From contig JAIMBO010000006.1 in the NCBI GenBank assembly GCA_023511405.1, positions 1 to 56,451 of the forward strand: 56,451 nucleotides of DNA, in the 5' to 3' direction. The notes beneath the pieces were generated by a model. The model was not told the origin of the DNA and did not search any database. It was given only the letters and a program-made list of their open reading frames with translations. This stretch comes from Rubrobacteraceae bacterium (GTDB taxonomy: Bacteria > Actinomycetota > Rubrobacteria > Rubrobacterales > Rubrobacteraceae). Below are positions 8,375 to 19,063 of the stretch, in pieces. The stretch's first letter is position 1, and the number at the start of each line of letters is the position of its first letter. The position numbers and the translations under genes are program-made.

Positions 8375-11300
8375 GTGAGAAACCCTCTCCGTACGAGATC
8401 CGTACAGGCCCCACACCGTATCCGAGCCTACCTCGCCGCCACCGCGGAGAGCCCCGTCGTGCTCGTGGCGGGAAGCGAGGAGGCGGCCGAGCGCTACGCC
8501 CGCGAGGCGGCGTGTTTCACGCAGGATGCGGTCGTGCACCTGCCCTCGCGTGGGGCTATCTACGGGGACGTCTTCGACCCGCCCGTCGCGAACGTCGGCA
8601 GGAGACAGCGGGCGCTGCACGCTTTGGGCCGGGCGCGCATCGTCGTGGCCGGACCGCTCGCGTTCGCCGAGAGGACGCCCCTGCACGAGCCACTTGAGCT
8701 CTCCGGCGGGGTGGAGCTGGAGTTCGACGAGGCTCTGGAGAGGCTCGCCCGGCTCGGGTACGAGCGGGTGGACAGGATCTCGCGTCCCGGGGAGTTCGCC
8801 GTGCGCGGCGGGATCGTGGACCTCTTCCCGAGCACCCGGCGCTCCCCGGTGCGCGTCGAGTGGTGGGGGGACGAGGTCGAGAGCGTGCGGGTCGTCTCCC
8901 TGGCGACCCAGCGGGTCGTGAAGGACCTGAAGGCGGTGACGGTCTACGCTGCGCGCGAGGCCGACCTGGCGGCGCTCGCCGCGGAGAGCTGGGAGGAGCT
9001 GCCCGAAGAGGCGCTCCGGGGGGTGAGGGTGATGGGGCTCGACCGGCTGCTCCTCGGCCTCGATCCCGTCTCGCCGCGCGAGCTTTTGCCCGGGGGTGCC
9101 GAGATCTGGCGCGAAGAGCCGCAGGAGACGCTGCCGGAAGACCTGGACGGTCTGGTGCGCGAGCTCTACGACACGGCGGCATCCGAGCCGGATCTCGAGT
9201 TCACCGGTGCGGAGGATGGCGAGGCGGTCCTGGCGCCGCCGGTGGTGGCGTTCGGGGGTGGGTTGCGGGAGGTCGCCAGGAGGCTCGAGGCGCTCGTCGC
9301 GGACGGGCTTGCGGTTTTCATCGCCTGCGGTTCGGGGAGCGAGGTCAAGCGCACCGTCTACGCCTTCGGCGAGATCGGACGCGAGGTGAGGGAGGCCGCC
9401 CGCGTGGACGCGAGCCTTCCTCCCGGGCTCTACGCCGTACCCGGCGAGGTAGAAGAGGGGTTCGTCTACCCGGAGGACGGGGTCGCGGTCGTCAGGCGCG
9501 GGGATTTCCTGGGGAGGAGGGTTAAGGGCCGCAGGGGCGGCCGGACGCCGACGAGCTTCGCCGACCTCAAGCCCGGAGACCTCGTCGTGCACGACACGCA
9601 GGGTATCGGGCGCTTCGAGGGGCTCGTGGCGCGGGAGGCCCTGGGTGTCACCCGCGACTACATGGAGGTCAGCTACCGGGGTGGGGACAGGCTGTTCGTG
9701 CCCTACGAGCAGATGGACCTCTTGCACAAGTACGTGGGCGGCGAAGGGGCGCGGCTGGACCGGCTCGGCGGGAGTTCGTGGGCTCAGGTCACCGAGCGGG
9801 TCAGGAAGCGGGTCAAGGCGCTCGCCGGGGAGCTGCTGCGGCTGCACATCGTGCGCGCCTCGGCCGAAGGGTTCGCGTTTCCGGAGGACACGGAGTGGGA
9901 GCGGGAGCTCGAGGAGAGCTTCCCCTACCAGGAGACCCCGGACCAGCAGGCCGCGATCGCCGCGGTCAAGGCCGACATGCAGAGGCCGAAGCCGATGGAC
10001 CGGCTGGTGTGCGGGGACGTGGGCTTCGGGAAGACCGAGGTCGCGGTCAGGGCGGCGTTCAAGGCGGCGCTCGCGGGCAAGCAGACGATGATGCTCGCGC
10101 CGACCACCCTGCTCGTCCAGCAGCACGAGCGCACCTTCCGCGAGCGGCTGGAGCGCTTCGCGGTGCGCGTCGAGAGCCTCTCGCGGTTCACATCTCCGGC
10201 GGAGAGGAGGCGTATCCTCGAAGGGTTCGCCGCCGGGGAGGTAGACATCCTCATCGGGACGCACGCCCTGCTCGGGGCGGAGGTGAGGCCGAAGGACCTC
10301 GGGCTCGTCGTAGTCGACGAGGAGCAGCGCTTCGGGGTTGCGCACAAGGAGAGGATCAAACAGCTCAAGGCCTCGGTCGACGTACTCACGCTCACGGCCA
10401 CCCCGATCCCGCGCACGATGCAGATGGCGCTCTCCTCCCTGCGGGACATAAGCGTGATCGAGACGCCGCCGGCGGGGAGGAGGCCCGTGCTCACCCACGT
10501 CGGGCCCTACGACGAGGACCTGGTGCGGCGTGCGGTAGAGCGCGAGCTCGGACGGGGCGGTCAGGTCTTCTTCGTGCACAACCGCATCGAGACCATAGAG
10601 GAGAGGGCCGAGCAGCTGCGCGGGCTGGTCCCCGGGGCTCGTTTCGCGGTGGTTCATGGTCGGATGCCCGAGCGGGAGCTCGAGGGCAAGATGCGCTCGT
10701 TCCTCGAAGGAGAGGTGGACGTGCTCGTCGCCACGACGATCATCGAGACCGGGCTCGACGTGGGGACGGCGAACACGCTCATCGTCGAGCGGGCGGACGC
10801 TCTGGGGCTCGCGCAGCTCTACCACCTGAGGGGAAGGATCGGGCGCTCCTCCGAGCAGGCCTACGCCTACCTCTTCGCGCCGCTCGGGGCGACGCGGGAG
10901 GCCCAGAGGCGGCTCGAGGCGCTTCTGGACTTCACCGAGCTCGGGAGCGGGTTCGCGGTCGCGATGCGGGACCTCGAGATCCGGGGCGCGGGCAACCTGC
11001 TCGGTGCGGAGCAGTCGGGGCACATAGCGGCCGTGGGCTTCGAGATGTACCTGCGGCTTCTGGAGGAGGCCGTCGAGGAGGCCCGGGGGAGGCCCGCAGC
11101 GCGGAGAGACGAGGCGCCGGTCGTGGTCGAGGTGCCGCTCGACGCGTACCTGCCGCCGGATTACGTGCAGGACGAGATAGAGCGGGTCTCCCTCTACCAG
11201 CGGGCCTCCGGCGCCGGGAGCATCGAGGAGGTCGAGGAGCTCGCCGAAGAGCTCACCGACCGCTTCGGGGAGCCGCCTGCTCCCGCGCTCAACCTGCTCG

Positions 11301-11539
11301 GGATCACGCGCGTCAAGCTGCTCGCGAGGAGGGTGGGGGCCAGGTCCGTCTCCTACCGGCAGGGGACGCTCACCATCTCCGGGGTCACGCCCGATGCCAG
11401 GGCCGTTTCGGCCCTCGAGCGGACGACCGGGGCGGAAGTGTCGAGCCAGGCCGGCCGGATGCGGGTTCGCGGTGCCGCAGGAGAACCGCTCGAGGTCGCC
11501 GAGCGGGCGCTCGGGGCGCTCGGGCGTACCATGCTATAA
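8375..11539 (+). CDS. mfd: Transcription-repair coupling factor
   Basis: A DNA translocase that removes RNA polymerase stalled at lesions and recruits UvrA. The 1054 residues hold a UvrB-like N-terminal module, the RNA-polymerase-interacting domain (about 390-460), two helicase domains and a TRCF C-terminal domain. Visible motifs are the Walker A GDVGFGKTEVA, the DEEQ box, TATPIPRTMQ and GRIGRSSEQAYAY. It is shorter than E. coli Mfd (about 1148) because the N-terminal module is reduced. The start is GTG at 8375 with a -10 box six bases upstream. Confidence 0.96.
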   Translation: MRNPLRTRSVQAPHRIRAYLAATAESPVVLVAGSEEAAERYAREAACFTQDAVVHLPSRGAIYGDVFDPPVANVGRRQRALHALGRARIVVAGPLAFAERTPLHEPLELSGGVELEFDEALERLARLGYERVDRISRPGEFAVRGGIVDLFPSTRRSPVRVEWWGDEVESVRVVSLATQRVVKDLKAVTVYAAREADLAALAAESWEELPEEALRGVRVMGLDRLLLGLDPVSPRELLPGGAEIWREEPQETLPEDLDGLVRELYDTAASEPDLEFTGAEDGEAVLAPPVVAFGGGLREVARRLEALVADGLAVFIACGSGSEVKRTVYAFGEIGREVREAARVDASLPPGLYAVPGEVEEGFVYPEDGVAVVRRGDFLGRRVKGRRGGRTPTSFADLKPGDLVVHDTQGIGRFEGLVAREALGVTRDYMEVSYRGGDRLFVPYEQMDLLHKYVGGEGARLDRLGGSSWAQVTERVRKRVKALAGELLRLHIVRASAEGFAFPEDTEWERELEESFPYQETPDQQAAIAAVKADMQRPKPMDRLVCGDVGFGKTEVAVRAAFKAALAGKQTMMLAPTTLLVQQHERTFRERLERFAVRVESLSRFTSPAERRRILEGFAAGEVDILIGTHALLGAEVRPKDLGLVVVDEEQRFGVAHKERIKQLKASVDVLTLTATPIPRTMQMALSSLRDISVIETPPAGRRPVLTHVGPYDEDLVRRAVERELGRGGQVFFVHNRIETIEERAEQLRGLVPGARFAVVHGRMPERELEGKMRSFLEGEVDVLVATTIIETGLDVGTANTLIVERADALGLAQLYHLRGRIGRSSEQAYAYLFAPLGATREAQRRLEALLDFTELGSGFAVAMRDLEIRGAGNLLGAEQSGHIAAVGFEMYLRLLEEAVEEARGRPAARRDEAPVVVEVPLDAYLPPDYVQDEIERVSLYQRASGAGSIEEVEELAEELTDRFGEPPAPALNLLGITRVKLLARRVGARSVSYRQGTLTISGVTPDARAVSALERTTGAEVSSQAGRMRVRGAAGEPLEVAERALGALGRTML

Positions 11540-11540
11540 T
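11532..11540 (+). promoter_or_regulatory. Extended -10 promoter for the parvulin lipoprotein gene
   Basis: TGC followed by a perfect TATAAT (11535-11540) forms an extended -10 element that overlaps the mfd stop codon. No -35 box is obvious, as expected for this promoter type. The gene starts 40 bases later. Confidence 0.5.
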
Positions 11541-11579
11541 CGCGGGCGTTTTGGGATCCAACCAGCTCGAGGTGAGATC

Positions 11580-12638
11580 TTGCGTTTTCTGAGCGGATCG
11601 TGGCGCCAGCGATCTCTGGTGACGTGGGGGTTGATCCTGTTCCTCGCCGCGGTGCTCTCCGGTTGCTCCGCCGCTTCCACGGTCGCCAACGTCGAGACGG
11701 GCTCGAGGAAGGTGGCTGTCTTCGACGGCGGTCAGATCACGCAGAGCGAGGTACAGAAGCAAATCGACGCGCTCGCCCGCCAGAGCGGGCTCAAGGAGGC
11801 GCCGCAGCCCGGCTCCGCCCAGTACAAGGCCGCCGTCTCGCAGGTCATGCCCCAGCTGGTGGACACCAAGATCGCCGAGGCCTACGCCAGAGAGCACGGG
11901 ATCTCCGTCTCCAGCGGGGAGGTTCAGAAGGCCCTCGAGAACTTCAAGAAGCAGGCCGGTCAGCAGGCCCGGCAGCAGTTCGGGAAGAACCTCAGCGACG
12001 AGGAGGCCTTCCGGCAGGTGCTCAAAGGTTACGGGATAAACGAGAGCCAGGCCCGGCAGCAGATCCGGGTGGGGCTTCTCGTACGGAAGGTCGAGGACAG
12101 GGTCACGGGGAACGTGAGCCCCTCCGAGAAGCAGATAAAGAGCTACTACGAGAAGAACAAGGCCCAGTTCAAGGTGCCCGAGCGCCGTTGCTTCAGCGCG
12201 ATAGTCTTCGCCCCGGACAAGGCGAAACAGAAGAAGCAGGCCGAGAAGGTGAAGAGCGAGCTCGAGAAAGGCGGGGACTTCGCGAAGCTCGCGAAGAAGT
12301 ACTCCCAGGACCCCCGCAGCGCGAAGAAAGGGGGGAAGGTGGGGTGTGTCAGCAAGGGGCAGATCTCCCTCTCCGCGCTGGACAAGGCGATCTTTTCGGC
12401 GAAGAAGGGGAAGGTCTCCGGGCCGATCGAGGTCAAGAACCTCGGCTACTACCTGATCGAGGTGACGAAGATAGAGCCCGGGCACACCACGCCGCTCGAG
12501 AAGGTCGCCCCGCAGATAAAGCAGCACCTCGCGCAGCAGGAGCGGGCCAGGGCCTTTCAGAAGTGGCTCGAGCAGCAGAAGAAGTCGCGTGACGTGAAGT
12601 ACCTGCCGGCCTACAGGCCGCAGGGATCGACCTCCTGA
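11580..12638 (+). CDS. Lipoprotein parvulin-type peptidyl-prolyl isomerase (SurA/PrsA-like)
   Basis: A 352-residue membrane-anchored foldase. The N-terminus has a hydrophobic signal ending in the lipobox LSGC (Cys near residue 29). A SurA-N-like helical region (about 45-190) and a parvulin/rotamase domain (about 200-300, with GGDFAKLAKKYSQDP and FSAKKGKVSGP) follow. It should help exported proteins fold outside the membrane. TTG at 11580 is preceded by GAGGTGAG. The mfd-then-foldase order resembles that of Firmicutes, where prsA-type genes lie near mfd. Confidence 0.9.
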   Translation: MRFLSGSWRQRSLVTWGLILFLAAVLSGCSAASTVANVETGSRKVAVFDGGQITQSEVQKQIDALARQSGLKEAPQPGSAQYKAAVSQVMPQLVDTKIAEAYAREHGISVSSGEVQKALENFKKQAGQQARQQFGKNLSDEEAFRQVLKGYGINESQARQQIRVGLLVRKVEDRVTGNVSPSEKQIKSYYEKNKAQFKVPERRCFSAIVFAPDKAKQKKQAEKVKSELEKGGDFAKLAKKYSQDPRSAKKGGKVGCVSKGQISLSALDKAIFSAKKGKVSGPIEVKNLGYYLIEVTKIEPGHTTPLEKVAPQIKQHLAQQERARAFQKWLEQQKKSRDVKYLPAYRPQGSTS

Positions 12639-12670
12639 AGGCTCTGGCGCTCTGCCTCCCGAAGGCGTAG

Positions 12671-14011
<1,341 letters not shown>

Positions 14012-14015
14012 AGAG

Positions 14016-15440
14016 ATGCGGCGCACCAAGATAGTCGCGACTTTAGGGCCCGCGACCTCCTCCGAGGAAGCCATAGAGGCGATCCTGCGCGCCGGCGTCG
14101 ACGTGGTGCGGTTCAACTTCAGCCATGGGGACCAGGAGATGCACCGGCACAACGCAGAGGTCGTGCGCGGGGTCTCCGCCCGGCTCGGACGCAACGTGGC
14201 GATCATGCAGGACATCCAGGGCCCGAAGATACGGACGGGGGAGGTCGAGGGGGACACCGAGCTCGTCGAGGGGCACCGGGTGGTGATCGCGCCGGGGGAT
14301 TTCGTCGGGGACGCGAGCCGGCTGCCGACCTCCTACGAGCGGATCGCCGAGGACGTCGAGCCCGGGCACAGGGTGCTCATAGACGACGGCCTGATCGGGC
14401 TCGAGGTCGAGGAGATAAAGAACGGCGAGGTCGTCTGCAAGGTGATAGAGGGCGGACCCGTCTCCTCGCACAAGGGCCTCAACTTCCCGGACTCCTCGCT
14501 CTCGATCCACGGCCTCACCGAGAAGGACGTGGAGGATCTGCGTTTCGGGGTCGAGGTGTTGAAGCCCGACTGGATCGCCGCCTCCTTCGTGCGCACGGGC
14601 CAGGAGGTGCGCGACATAAAGCACCTCATAAAGGAGTTCGGCGACGACGTCCCCGTGATCTCCAAGATAGAGAAGCACGAGGCCATAGACGACATCGAGG
14701 AGATCATAGAGGCCTCCGACGGGGTGATGGTCGCGCGGGGGGACCTCGCCGTCGAGCTCTCGGCCGAGCGGGTGCCGATCGAGCAGAAGCGCATCGTCGC
14801 CCGCTGCCGGCGCCTGGGACGCCCGGTGATCGTCGCGACCCAGATGCTCGATTCGATGATCCGCAACCCCCGTCCGACCCGCGCCGAGGTCTCCGACGTG
14901 GCGAACGCGATCTTCGACCGCACCGACGCGGTGATGCTGAGCGGGGAGACGGCGGTGGGCCGCTACCCGGTGCAGAGCGTGGAGGAGATGGACCGGGTCT
15001 GCCGGGCGGCGGAGGCGGCGATCAACTACGGGAGGGACATCGCCGCCTCGGCTTCCTGGGGGCGGGGCGACCGTTACGACGCGGTGACCCACGCGGCCTG
15101 CGAGCTGGCCGAGGTGCTCGACGCGGAGGCGATCCTGACCGCCACCCAGAGCGGGCTCTCGTGCATCCGGGCGGCGCGCTTCCGGCCGCCGAACCGCATC
15201 CTCGCGGTGAGCCCCGAGGAGAGGACCGTGCGCCGCCTCGCGCTGGTCTGGGGGGTGACGGCCATCCAGGGGGAGCAGGCCGGCTCGCTCGCGGAGCGCT
15301 TCCGGGAGGCGATCGAGGCGGCCGAGAGCACGGGGTGCGTGAAGGAGGGGGACGAGATCATCGTGATCGGGGGGACCGCCGGGCCCGTGCCGGGCTCGAC
15401 CAACACCCTGCAGGTCCACACGGTGGGCGAGGACCGGTGA
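14016..15440 (+). CDS. pyk: Pyruvate kinase
   Basis: Converts phosphoenolpyruvate and ADP to pyruvate and ATP. The 474 residues show TKIVATLGPAT, FNFSHGD, the active-site block SKIEKHEAIDDIEEI and MVARGDLAVE, and a normal C-terminal regulatory domain without extension. ATG at 14016 is four bases after eno, with AGGAG inside the eno end. The codon for residue 10 is the rare TTA (14043-14045), in a highly expressed gene. The stop overlaps the ftsB start. Confidence 0.98.
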   Translation: MRRTKIVATLGPATSSEEAIEAILRAGVDVVRFNFSHGDQEMHRHNAEVVRGVSARLGRNVAIMQDIQGPKIRTGEVEGDTELVEGHRVVIAPGDFVGDASRLPTSYERIAEDVEPGHRVLIDDGLIGLEVEEIKNGEVVCKVIEGGPVSSHKGLNFPDSSLSIHGLTEKDVEDLRFGVEVLKPDWIAASFVRTGQEVRDIKHLIKEFGDDVPVISKIEKHEAIDDIEEIIEASDGVMVARGDLAVELSAERVPIEQKRIVARCRRLGRPVIVATQMLDSMIRNPRPTRAEVSDVANAIFDRTDAVMLSGETAVGRYPVQSVEEMDRVCRAAEAAINYGRDIAASASWGRGDRYDAVTHAACELAEVLDAEAILTATQSGLSCIRAARFRPPNRILAVSPEERTVRRLALVWGVTAIQGEQAGSLAERFREAIEAAESTGCVKEGDEIIVIGGTAGPVPGSTNTLQVHTVGEDR

Positions 15441-15736
15441 GACGGCGCGCCCGGCACCGGTACCGTCCGGCGGCCGTGGTGCTCTACGCCGTGCTCATCG
15501 GGCTGCTCCTGTCGTCCTACGTCTCGCCGCTGCGCCAGATCTTCGTGGACCGCTCGGAGATCTCTTCCCTCCAGCAGAGCCTCGCGCATCTGCGGGAGCG
15601 CAACACACGGCTGGCCGATCAGGCGCGGAGCCTCCAGACCCCATCCGGGATAGAACGGGCCGCGCGCGAGCGCTACGGGATGATAAAACCAGGCGAGAAG
15701 GTCTACATCCTGCGCGAGCGTGGTGGAGAGAAGTAG
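15437..15736 (+). CDS. ftsB: FtsB/DivIC-type septum formation initiator
   Basis: A 99-residue bitopic division protein: a short Arg-rich cytoplasmic tail, one membrane helix (about 16-35), then a coiled coil (LQQSLAHLRERNTRLADQ) and the conserved tail ERAARERYGMIKPGE. It should form the FtsB-FtsL-FtsQ (DivIC-FtsL-DivIB) complex at the septum. GTG at 15437 overlaps the pyk stop (GTGA). The eno / ftsB / DUF501 order is typical of actinobacteria, here with pyk inserted. Confidence 0.9.
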   Translation: MRRRARHRYRPAAVVLYAVLIGLLLSSYVSPLRQIFVDRSEISSLQQSLAHLRERNTRLADQARSLQTPSGIERAARERYGMIKPGEKVYILRERGGEK

Positions 15737-16157
15737 TCCGCAGGACATGGAGATCGTCGCGCGCCAGCTCGGGCGCGAGCCCCGGCCCTTCCGGGTCGCC
15801 GCCCGCTGTCCCTACGGCGCGCCGAGCGTGATCGAGAACGAGACCGGACGCGAGATGCCGACCCGCTTCTGGCTGACCTGCCCCAGCCTGGTGCGAGCCG
15901 TCTCCAGGGTGGAGTCCGCCGGAGGGGTCAGGCAGGCCTGGCGGGAGGTCGGTCCCGGGGTGGTGGAGAGGATCCACGAGGAGCACCGCGCCCGCTACGG
16001 GAGCCGGGTCGCCGGCGTCGGGGAGGGTGGCGGCGTGAAGTGCCTGCACGCCTTCACCGCGCTCCATCTCGCAGGGGCCATCCCGAATCCAGTCGCGGAG
16101 TGGACCCTCGATCGGGTGGACGAACCGTACCCGAGGGGCGGGTGTTGCTCACTCTGA
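15720..16157 (+). CDS. DUF501 family protein
   Basis: A 145-residue protein of unknown function, conserved in actinobacteria next to ftsB. Recognisable blocks are RCPYGAPSVIEN, MPTRFWLTCPSLV and KCLHAFTALHLAG, which hold the family's conserved Cys residues; the C-terminus ends in a Gly-Cys-Cys patch. The GTG start overlaps ftsB by 17 bases; ATG at 15747 is an alternative, and neither has a clear ribosome site. No function should be assigned. Confidence 0.85.
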   Translation: MVERSSPQDMEIVARQLGREPRPFRVAARCPYGAPSVIENETGREMPTRFWLTCPSLVRAVSRVESAGGVRQAWREVGPGVVERIHEEHRARYGSRVAGVGEGGGVKCLHAFTALHLAGAIPNPVAEWTLDRVDEPYPRGGCCSL

Positions 16158-16164
16158 GGTGGCT

Positions 16165-16193
16165 TTGGCCGCCGGGTTCGTTGCTGGTATATT
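16165..16193 (+). promoter_or_regulatory. Promoter of the tRNA gene
   Basis: TTGGCC (16165-16170), a 17-base spacer and TATATT (16188-16193), the latter preceded by TGG, give a good -35 / extended -10 promoter. The mature tRNA 5' end lies 13 bases after the -10 box. Confidence 0.55.
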
Positions 16194-16205
16194 CTTGAAC
16201 GACCC

Positions 16206-16279
16206 GGGGGCGTAGCCCAATCGGCAGAGGCAGCGGACTTAAAATCCGCCCAGTGTGGGTTCGAGTCCCACCGCCCCTA
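16206..16279 (+). tRNA. tRNA with UAA anticodon (Leu by anticodon), class I variable loop
   Basis: A complete cloverleaf: acceptor arms GGGGGCG / CGCCCCT (first pair G-U), anticodon stem GCGGA / TCCGC with loop CTTAAAA, T arm GTGGG-TTCGAGT-CCCAC and discriminator A at 16279. Anticodon positions 34-36 are TAA (16240-16242), reading UUA. The variable loop is only five bases (16250-16254), whereas bacterial leucine tRNAs have a long variable arm. The D arm resembles tRNA-Leu, with a 3-bp stem and a nine-base loop containing AATCGG. CCA is not encoded. Confidence 0.85.
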
Positions 16280-16367
16280 CTCCACCCCTTCTTGCCTATC
16301 CCGGCGGCCCCGGGGTCTCTGCGGGACGCTAATCGTTTTCTCAGGATCGCGGGTTGCAATCCCGGGT

Positions 16368-18902
16368 ATGAGGACTCCTGAGCTGAAGCGTGGGGGGGTG
16401 TTAGAGCCGGCGGGTGATCTCCGGGACGGGACGGCTCCCACCGTCTCCCGCAGGGGCTTCCTGAAGCTGGGCCTCACGTTGGCGGGCGTGGTCGGGTTTC
16501 TCGGGGCCGACGGGAGGATGCCTCCACCTGCTCCACATCGAACGGGACGGGCGAACGCGCATGTCTCACCCGCCGTACTCGAGCTGAACGACGGCTGGGA
16601 GTACGGGCGGCTCGAGGAGCCCGGGCTCTGGCCTTACCGGGGGCCTTCCCGCTACGAGGAGGCCGTGCTCCCGCACACCGTCGTGCGTCTCTCGTGGTGC
16701 GACTGGAGGCCCGAGCGCTGGCAGCACCTGTGGGTCTACCGGCGGGAGGTGATCGCCGACGGGAACGCCCTCGCCGGGCGCGTGTTCGTGGAGTTCGCCG
16801 GGATCCTGACCGGGGCCTTGCTCTACGTTAACGGGCGCTTCGCCGGCAGGCATCTCGGGGGATACGTGCCGTTCGAGCGGGAGATCACGCGCTTTCTCAG
16901 ACCCGGGAAGAACGAGCTCGCCGTGGTCGTCGATGCCCGCTGGGGACAGAACGTCCCACCCGACAGGCCCCGGCCCTACGGGCCCGCCTCCATCGACTAC
17001 TGGCAGCCGGGGGGCATCTACCGGGAGGCGTACCTCAGGGTGTACCCGCAGACGTTCCTGGCGTACCCGTTCGCCCGTCCGGCCGACGTTCTCGACCCGG
17101 CGCGCAGGCGTCTAGAGGTCGAGTGCCTGATCGACTCGGCACGGAGGACGCCTTCTCCCGTGCACGTGAGGGCCGAGCTTCTTCAGGGCGGGAGCGTGAT
17201 CTCTGAGAGTACCGTCCGACTCCCGGGGTTGGAGCCGGGCCGCAGGAGGGTGCACCTCACGCTCGCCTCCCTCGGAGGCGTGAAGCTCTGGGACGTGCGG
17301 AGCCCGAACCTGTACGACGTCGCCCTCAGCCTGATCCTGGCGGGGCGCGTCGTCCACCGCCTCCAGACCCGGACCGGCTTCCGGGAGGCACGCTTCACCC
17401 GGGAAGGTTTCTTCCTCAACGGGCGCCGCCTGAAGCTCTTCGGTCTCAACAGGCACCAGTTCTATCCCTACGTCGGGGGGGCGATGCCCGCGCGGGTGCA
17501 GCGCAGAGACGCCGAGATCCTCAAACGAGAGCTCAACTGCAACATGGTGCGCTGCTCGCACTACCCGCAGTCGGAGGCCTTCCTCGACGCCTGCGACGAG
17601 CTCGGGCTGATGGTCTGGGAAGAGGCCCCGGGCTGGGACTACATCGGCGATGCGAGCTGGCGGGGCTACGTCCTGCGGGACGTGCGGCGCATGATCCTGC
17701 GGGACCGCAACCACCCCTCGATCGTCATCTGGGGAACCCGTCTCAACGAGACGCGCAACGATCCCGCGCTCTACCGCAGGACGCGCGAGATCGCGCGGGA
17801 TCTCGACGGCTCGCGCCCCACGACCGGTGCGGTCAAGCGCGCCCCCGAGGAGTCCGGGGGGATCAAGGAGAGCCGGAAAGGAAGGGAAGAAGACCCATAC
17901 TCGACGCGGAGCTTCGCGGAGGACGTCTTCTCCTTCAACGACTACACCAGGAAGTACGTCCGGAGCAGGACGGGGAACTTCCGGCTGCCGGTGCTGAGGC
18001 CGCCGAGGGTGGACATGCCCTACCTGGTGAGCGAGGCGATAGGTGCGATAGTCGGTCCGCACTTCTACCGCAGGATCGACACCGGGCGCGTGCAGCAGGA
18101 GCAGGCGATACTGCACGCCGCGGTACACGACCGGGCCGCCTCCGACGAACGCTACTGCGGGCTGCTGGCGTGGAGCGCCTTCGACTACCCCTCGGGCCAC
18201 GGCTACTCTTTCCGGGGGGTGAAGTGGACCGGCGTCTGCGACGTCTTCCGGGTCCCCAAGCCGGGGGCGGCCTTCTACCGCGCGCAGGTCGATCCTTCGG
18301 TGCGCCCCGTGATCGAACCGGCCTTCTACTGGGACTTCGGGCCGTACGCGCCCCCGGGGGGACCCGGCCGGAAGTCCACCATCTGGTCCAACTGCGAGCG
18401 GCTGGAGGTCTTCGTCGGGGGGAGGCACTTCGCCTCGCTGCTCCCGGACCGCGCGGACTTTCCCCACCTCGAGTACCCGCCTTTCGTCGTGGATCTCACC
18501 GTGGACGGTTCGGGGTACCCCGAGCTCAGGATAGACGGCTACGTCCGGGGACGGCGCGTCATCACGCGCAGGTTCTCCTCCGACCCTTCGGGGGACCGTC
18601 TGCTCCTCAAGCTCGACGACGATCGTCTCCTCGCGGACGGCTCGGACATGACCCGGGCTTACTTTCAGGTGGTGGATCGCTACGGCGCGCCTCGCTACCG
18701 CTCCTCGGGCCGGGTCTACCTCCACCTCAGCGGACCCGCGCTGCTGGTCGGAGACAACCCGTTCGACCTCGGAGCCAACGGAGGAACGGGGGCCGTCTGG
18801 ATCAGGTCGAAAAAAGGTGCTTCGGGACGGGTGCGCCTCGTGGCGAGATGTCCGCTGCTCGGCTCTTCCTCCGCGAGCCTCTACGTCCTCCCGGCGGGAT
18901 AG
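16368..18902 (+). CDS. Tat-exported glycoside hydrolase family 2 protein
   Basis: An 844-residue enzyme of the beta-galactosidase/beta-glucuronidase clan. SRRGFLKLG followed by a hydrophobic stretch (residues 28-50) is a twin-arginine signal. A sugar-binding jelly-roll (about 65-230), an Ig-like domain and a TIM barrel (from about 340) follow. The acid/base Glu is in WGTRLNE and the likely nucleophile Glu in LVSEAIGAI. The N-E motif is less canonical than the usual WSLGNE, so the substrate cannot be named. ATG at 16368 has no strong ribosome site. Codon 12 is the rare TTA. It stands alone without transport or sugar genes. Confidence 0.82.
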   Translation: MRTPELKRGGVLEPAGDLRDGTAPTVSRRGFLKLGLTLAGVVGFLGADGRMPPPAPHRTGRANAHVSPAVLELNDGWEYGRLEEPGLWPYRGPSRYEEAVLPHTVVRLSWCDWRPERWQHLWVYRREVIADGNALAGRVFVEFAGILTGALLYVNGRFAGRHLGGYVPFEREITRFLRPGKNELAVVVDARWGQNVPPDRPRPYGPASIDYWQPGGIYREAYLRVYPQTFLAYPFARPADVLDPARRRLEVECLIDSARRTPSPVHVRAELLQGGSVISESTVRLPGLEPGRRRVHLTLASLGGVKLWDVRSPNLYDVALSLILAGRVVHRLQTRTGFREARFTREGFFLNGRRLKLFGLNRHQFYPYVGGAMPARVQRRDAEILKRELNCNMVRCSHYPQSEAFLDACDELGLMVWEEAPGWDYIGDASWRGYVLRDVRRMILRDRNHPSIVIWGTRLNETRNDPALYRRTREIARDLDGSRPTTGAVKRAPEESGGIKESRKGREEDPYSTRSFAEDVFSFNDYTRKYVRSRTGNFRLPVLRPPRVDMPYLVSEAIGAIVGPHFYRRIDTGRVQQEQAILHAAVHDRAASDERYCGLLAWSAFDYPSGHGYSFRGVKWTGVCDVFRVPKPGAAFYRAQVDPSVRPVIEPAFYWDFGPYAPPGGPGRKSTIWSNCERLEVFVGGRHFASLLPDRADFPHLEYPPFVVDLTVDGSGYPELRIDGYVRGRRVITRRFSSDPSGDRLLLKLDDDRLLADGSDMTRAYFQVVDRYGAPRYRSSGRVYLHLSGPALLVGDNPFDLGANGGTGAVWIRSKKGASGRVRLVARCPLLGSSSASLYVLPAG

Positions 18903-19063
18903 GCAAAACTTTATCGAATGTTTACCTCCCTCTCAGGAAATTCTAAGGCTGCGTCTGCAGACTCATGGTTCGCCATGCGGGAGAGACCGGACGGACGGGT
19001 TCCAGGGCGACTCCCCGGCGGGGAGCCGGGAGGGAGTGCCGCCGGTATGTCCTGTGGTCCGAG
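18903..19063 (+). other. Intergenic region before the HD-GYP gene
   Basis: An AT-richer patch lies just after the GH2 stop (near 18905-18945), then a GC-rich stretch with short inverted repeats (GACTCCCCGGCGGGGAGCC near 19010). The open frame of the next gene runs back to ATG 18965, so part of this could be coding. I see no known riboswitch class and no clear promoter. Confidence 0.3.

Noticed and set aside
8282-11023. Long minus-strand open frame continuous with lysE (1118 codons)
   Set aside because: Only its last 204 codons match a family (LysE); the rest is antisense to mfd, and a good promoter lies right before the lysE TTG.
16351-16366. T-arm-like GCGGG-TTGCAAT-CCCG after the tRNA gene
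   Set aside because: The loop is TTGCAAT, not TTCRANY, and no acceptor or anticodon arm fits; not a second tRNA.
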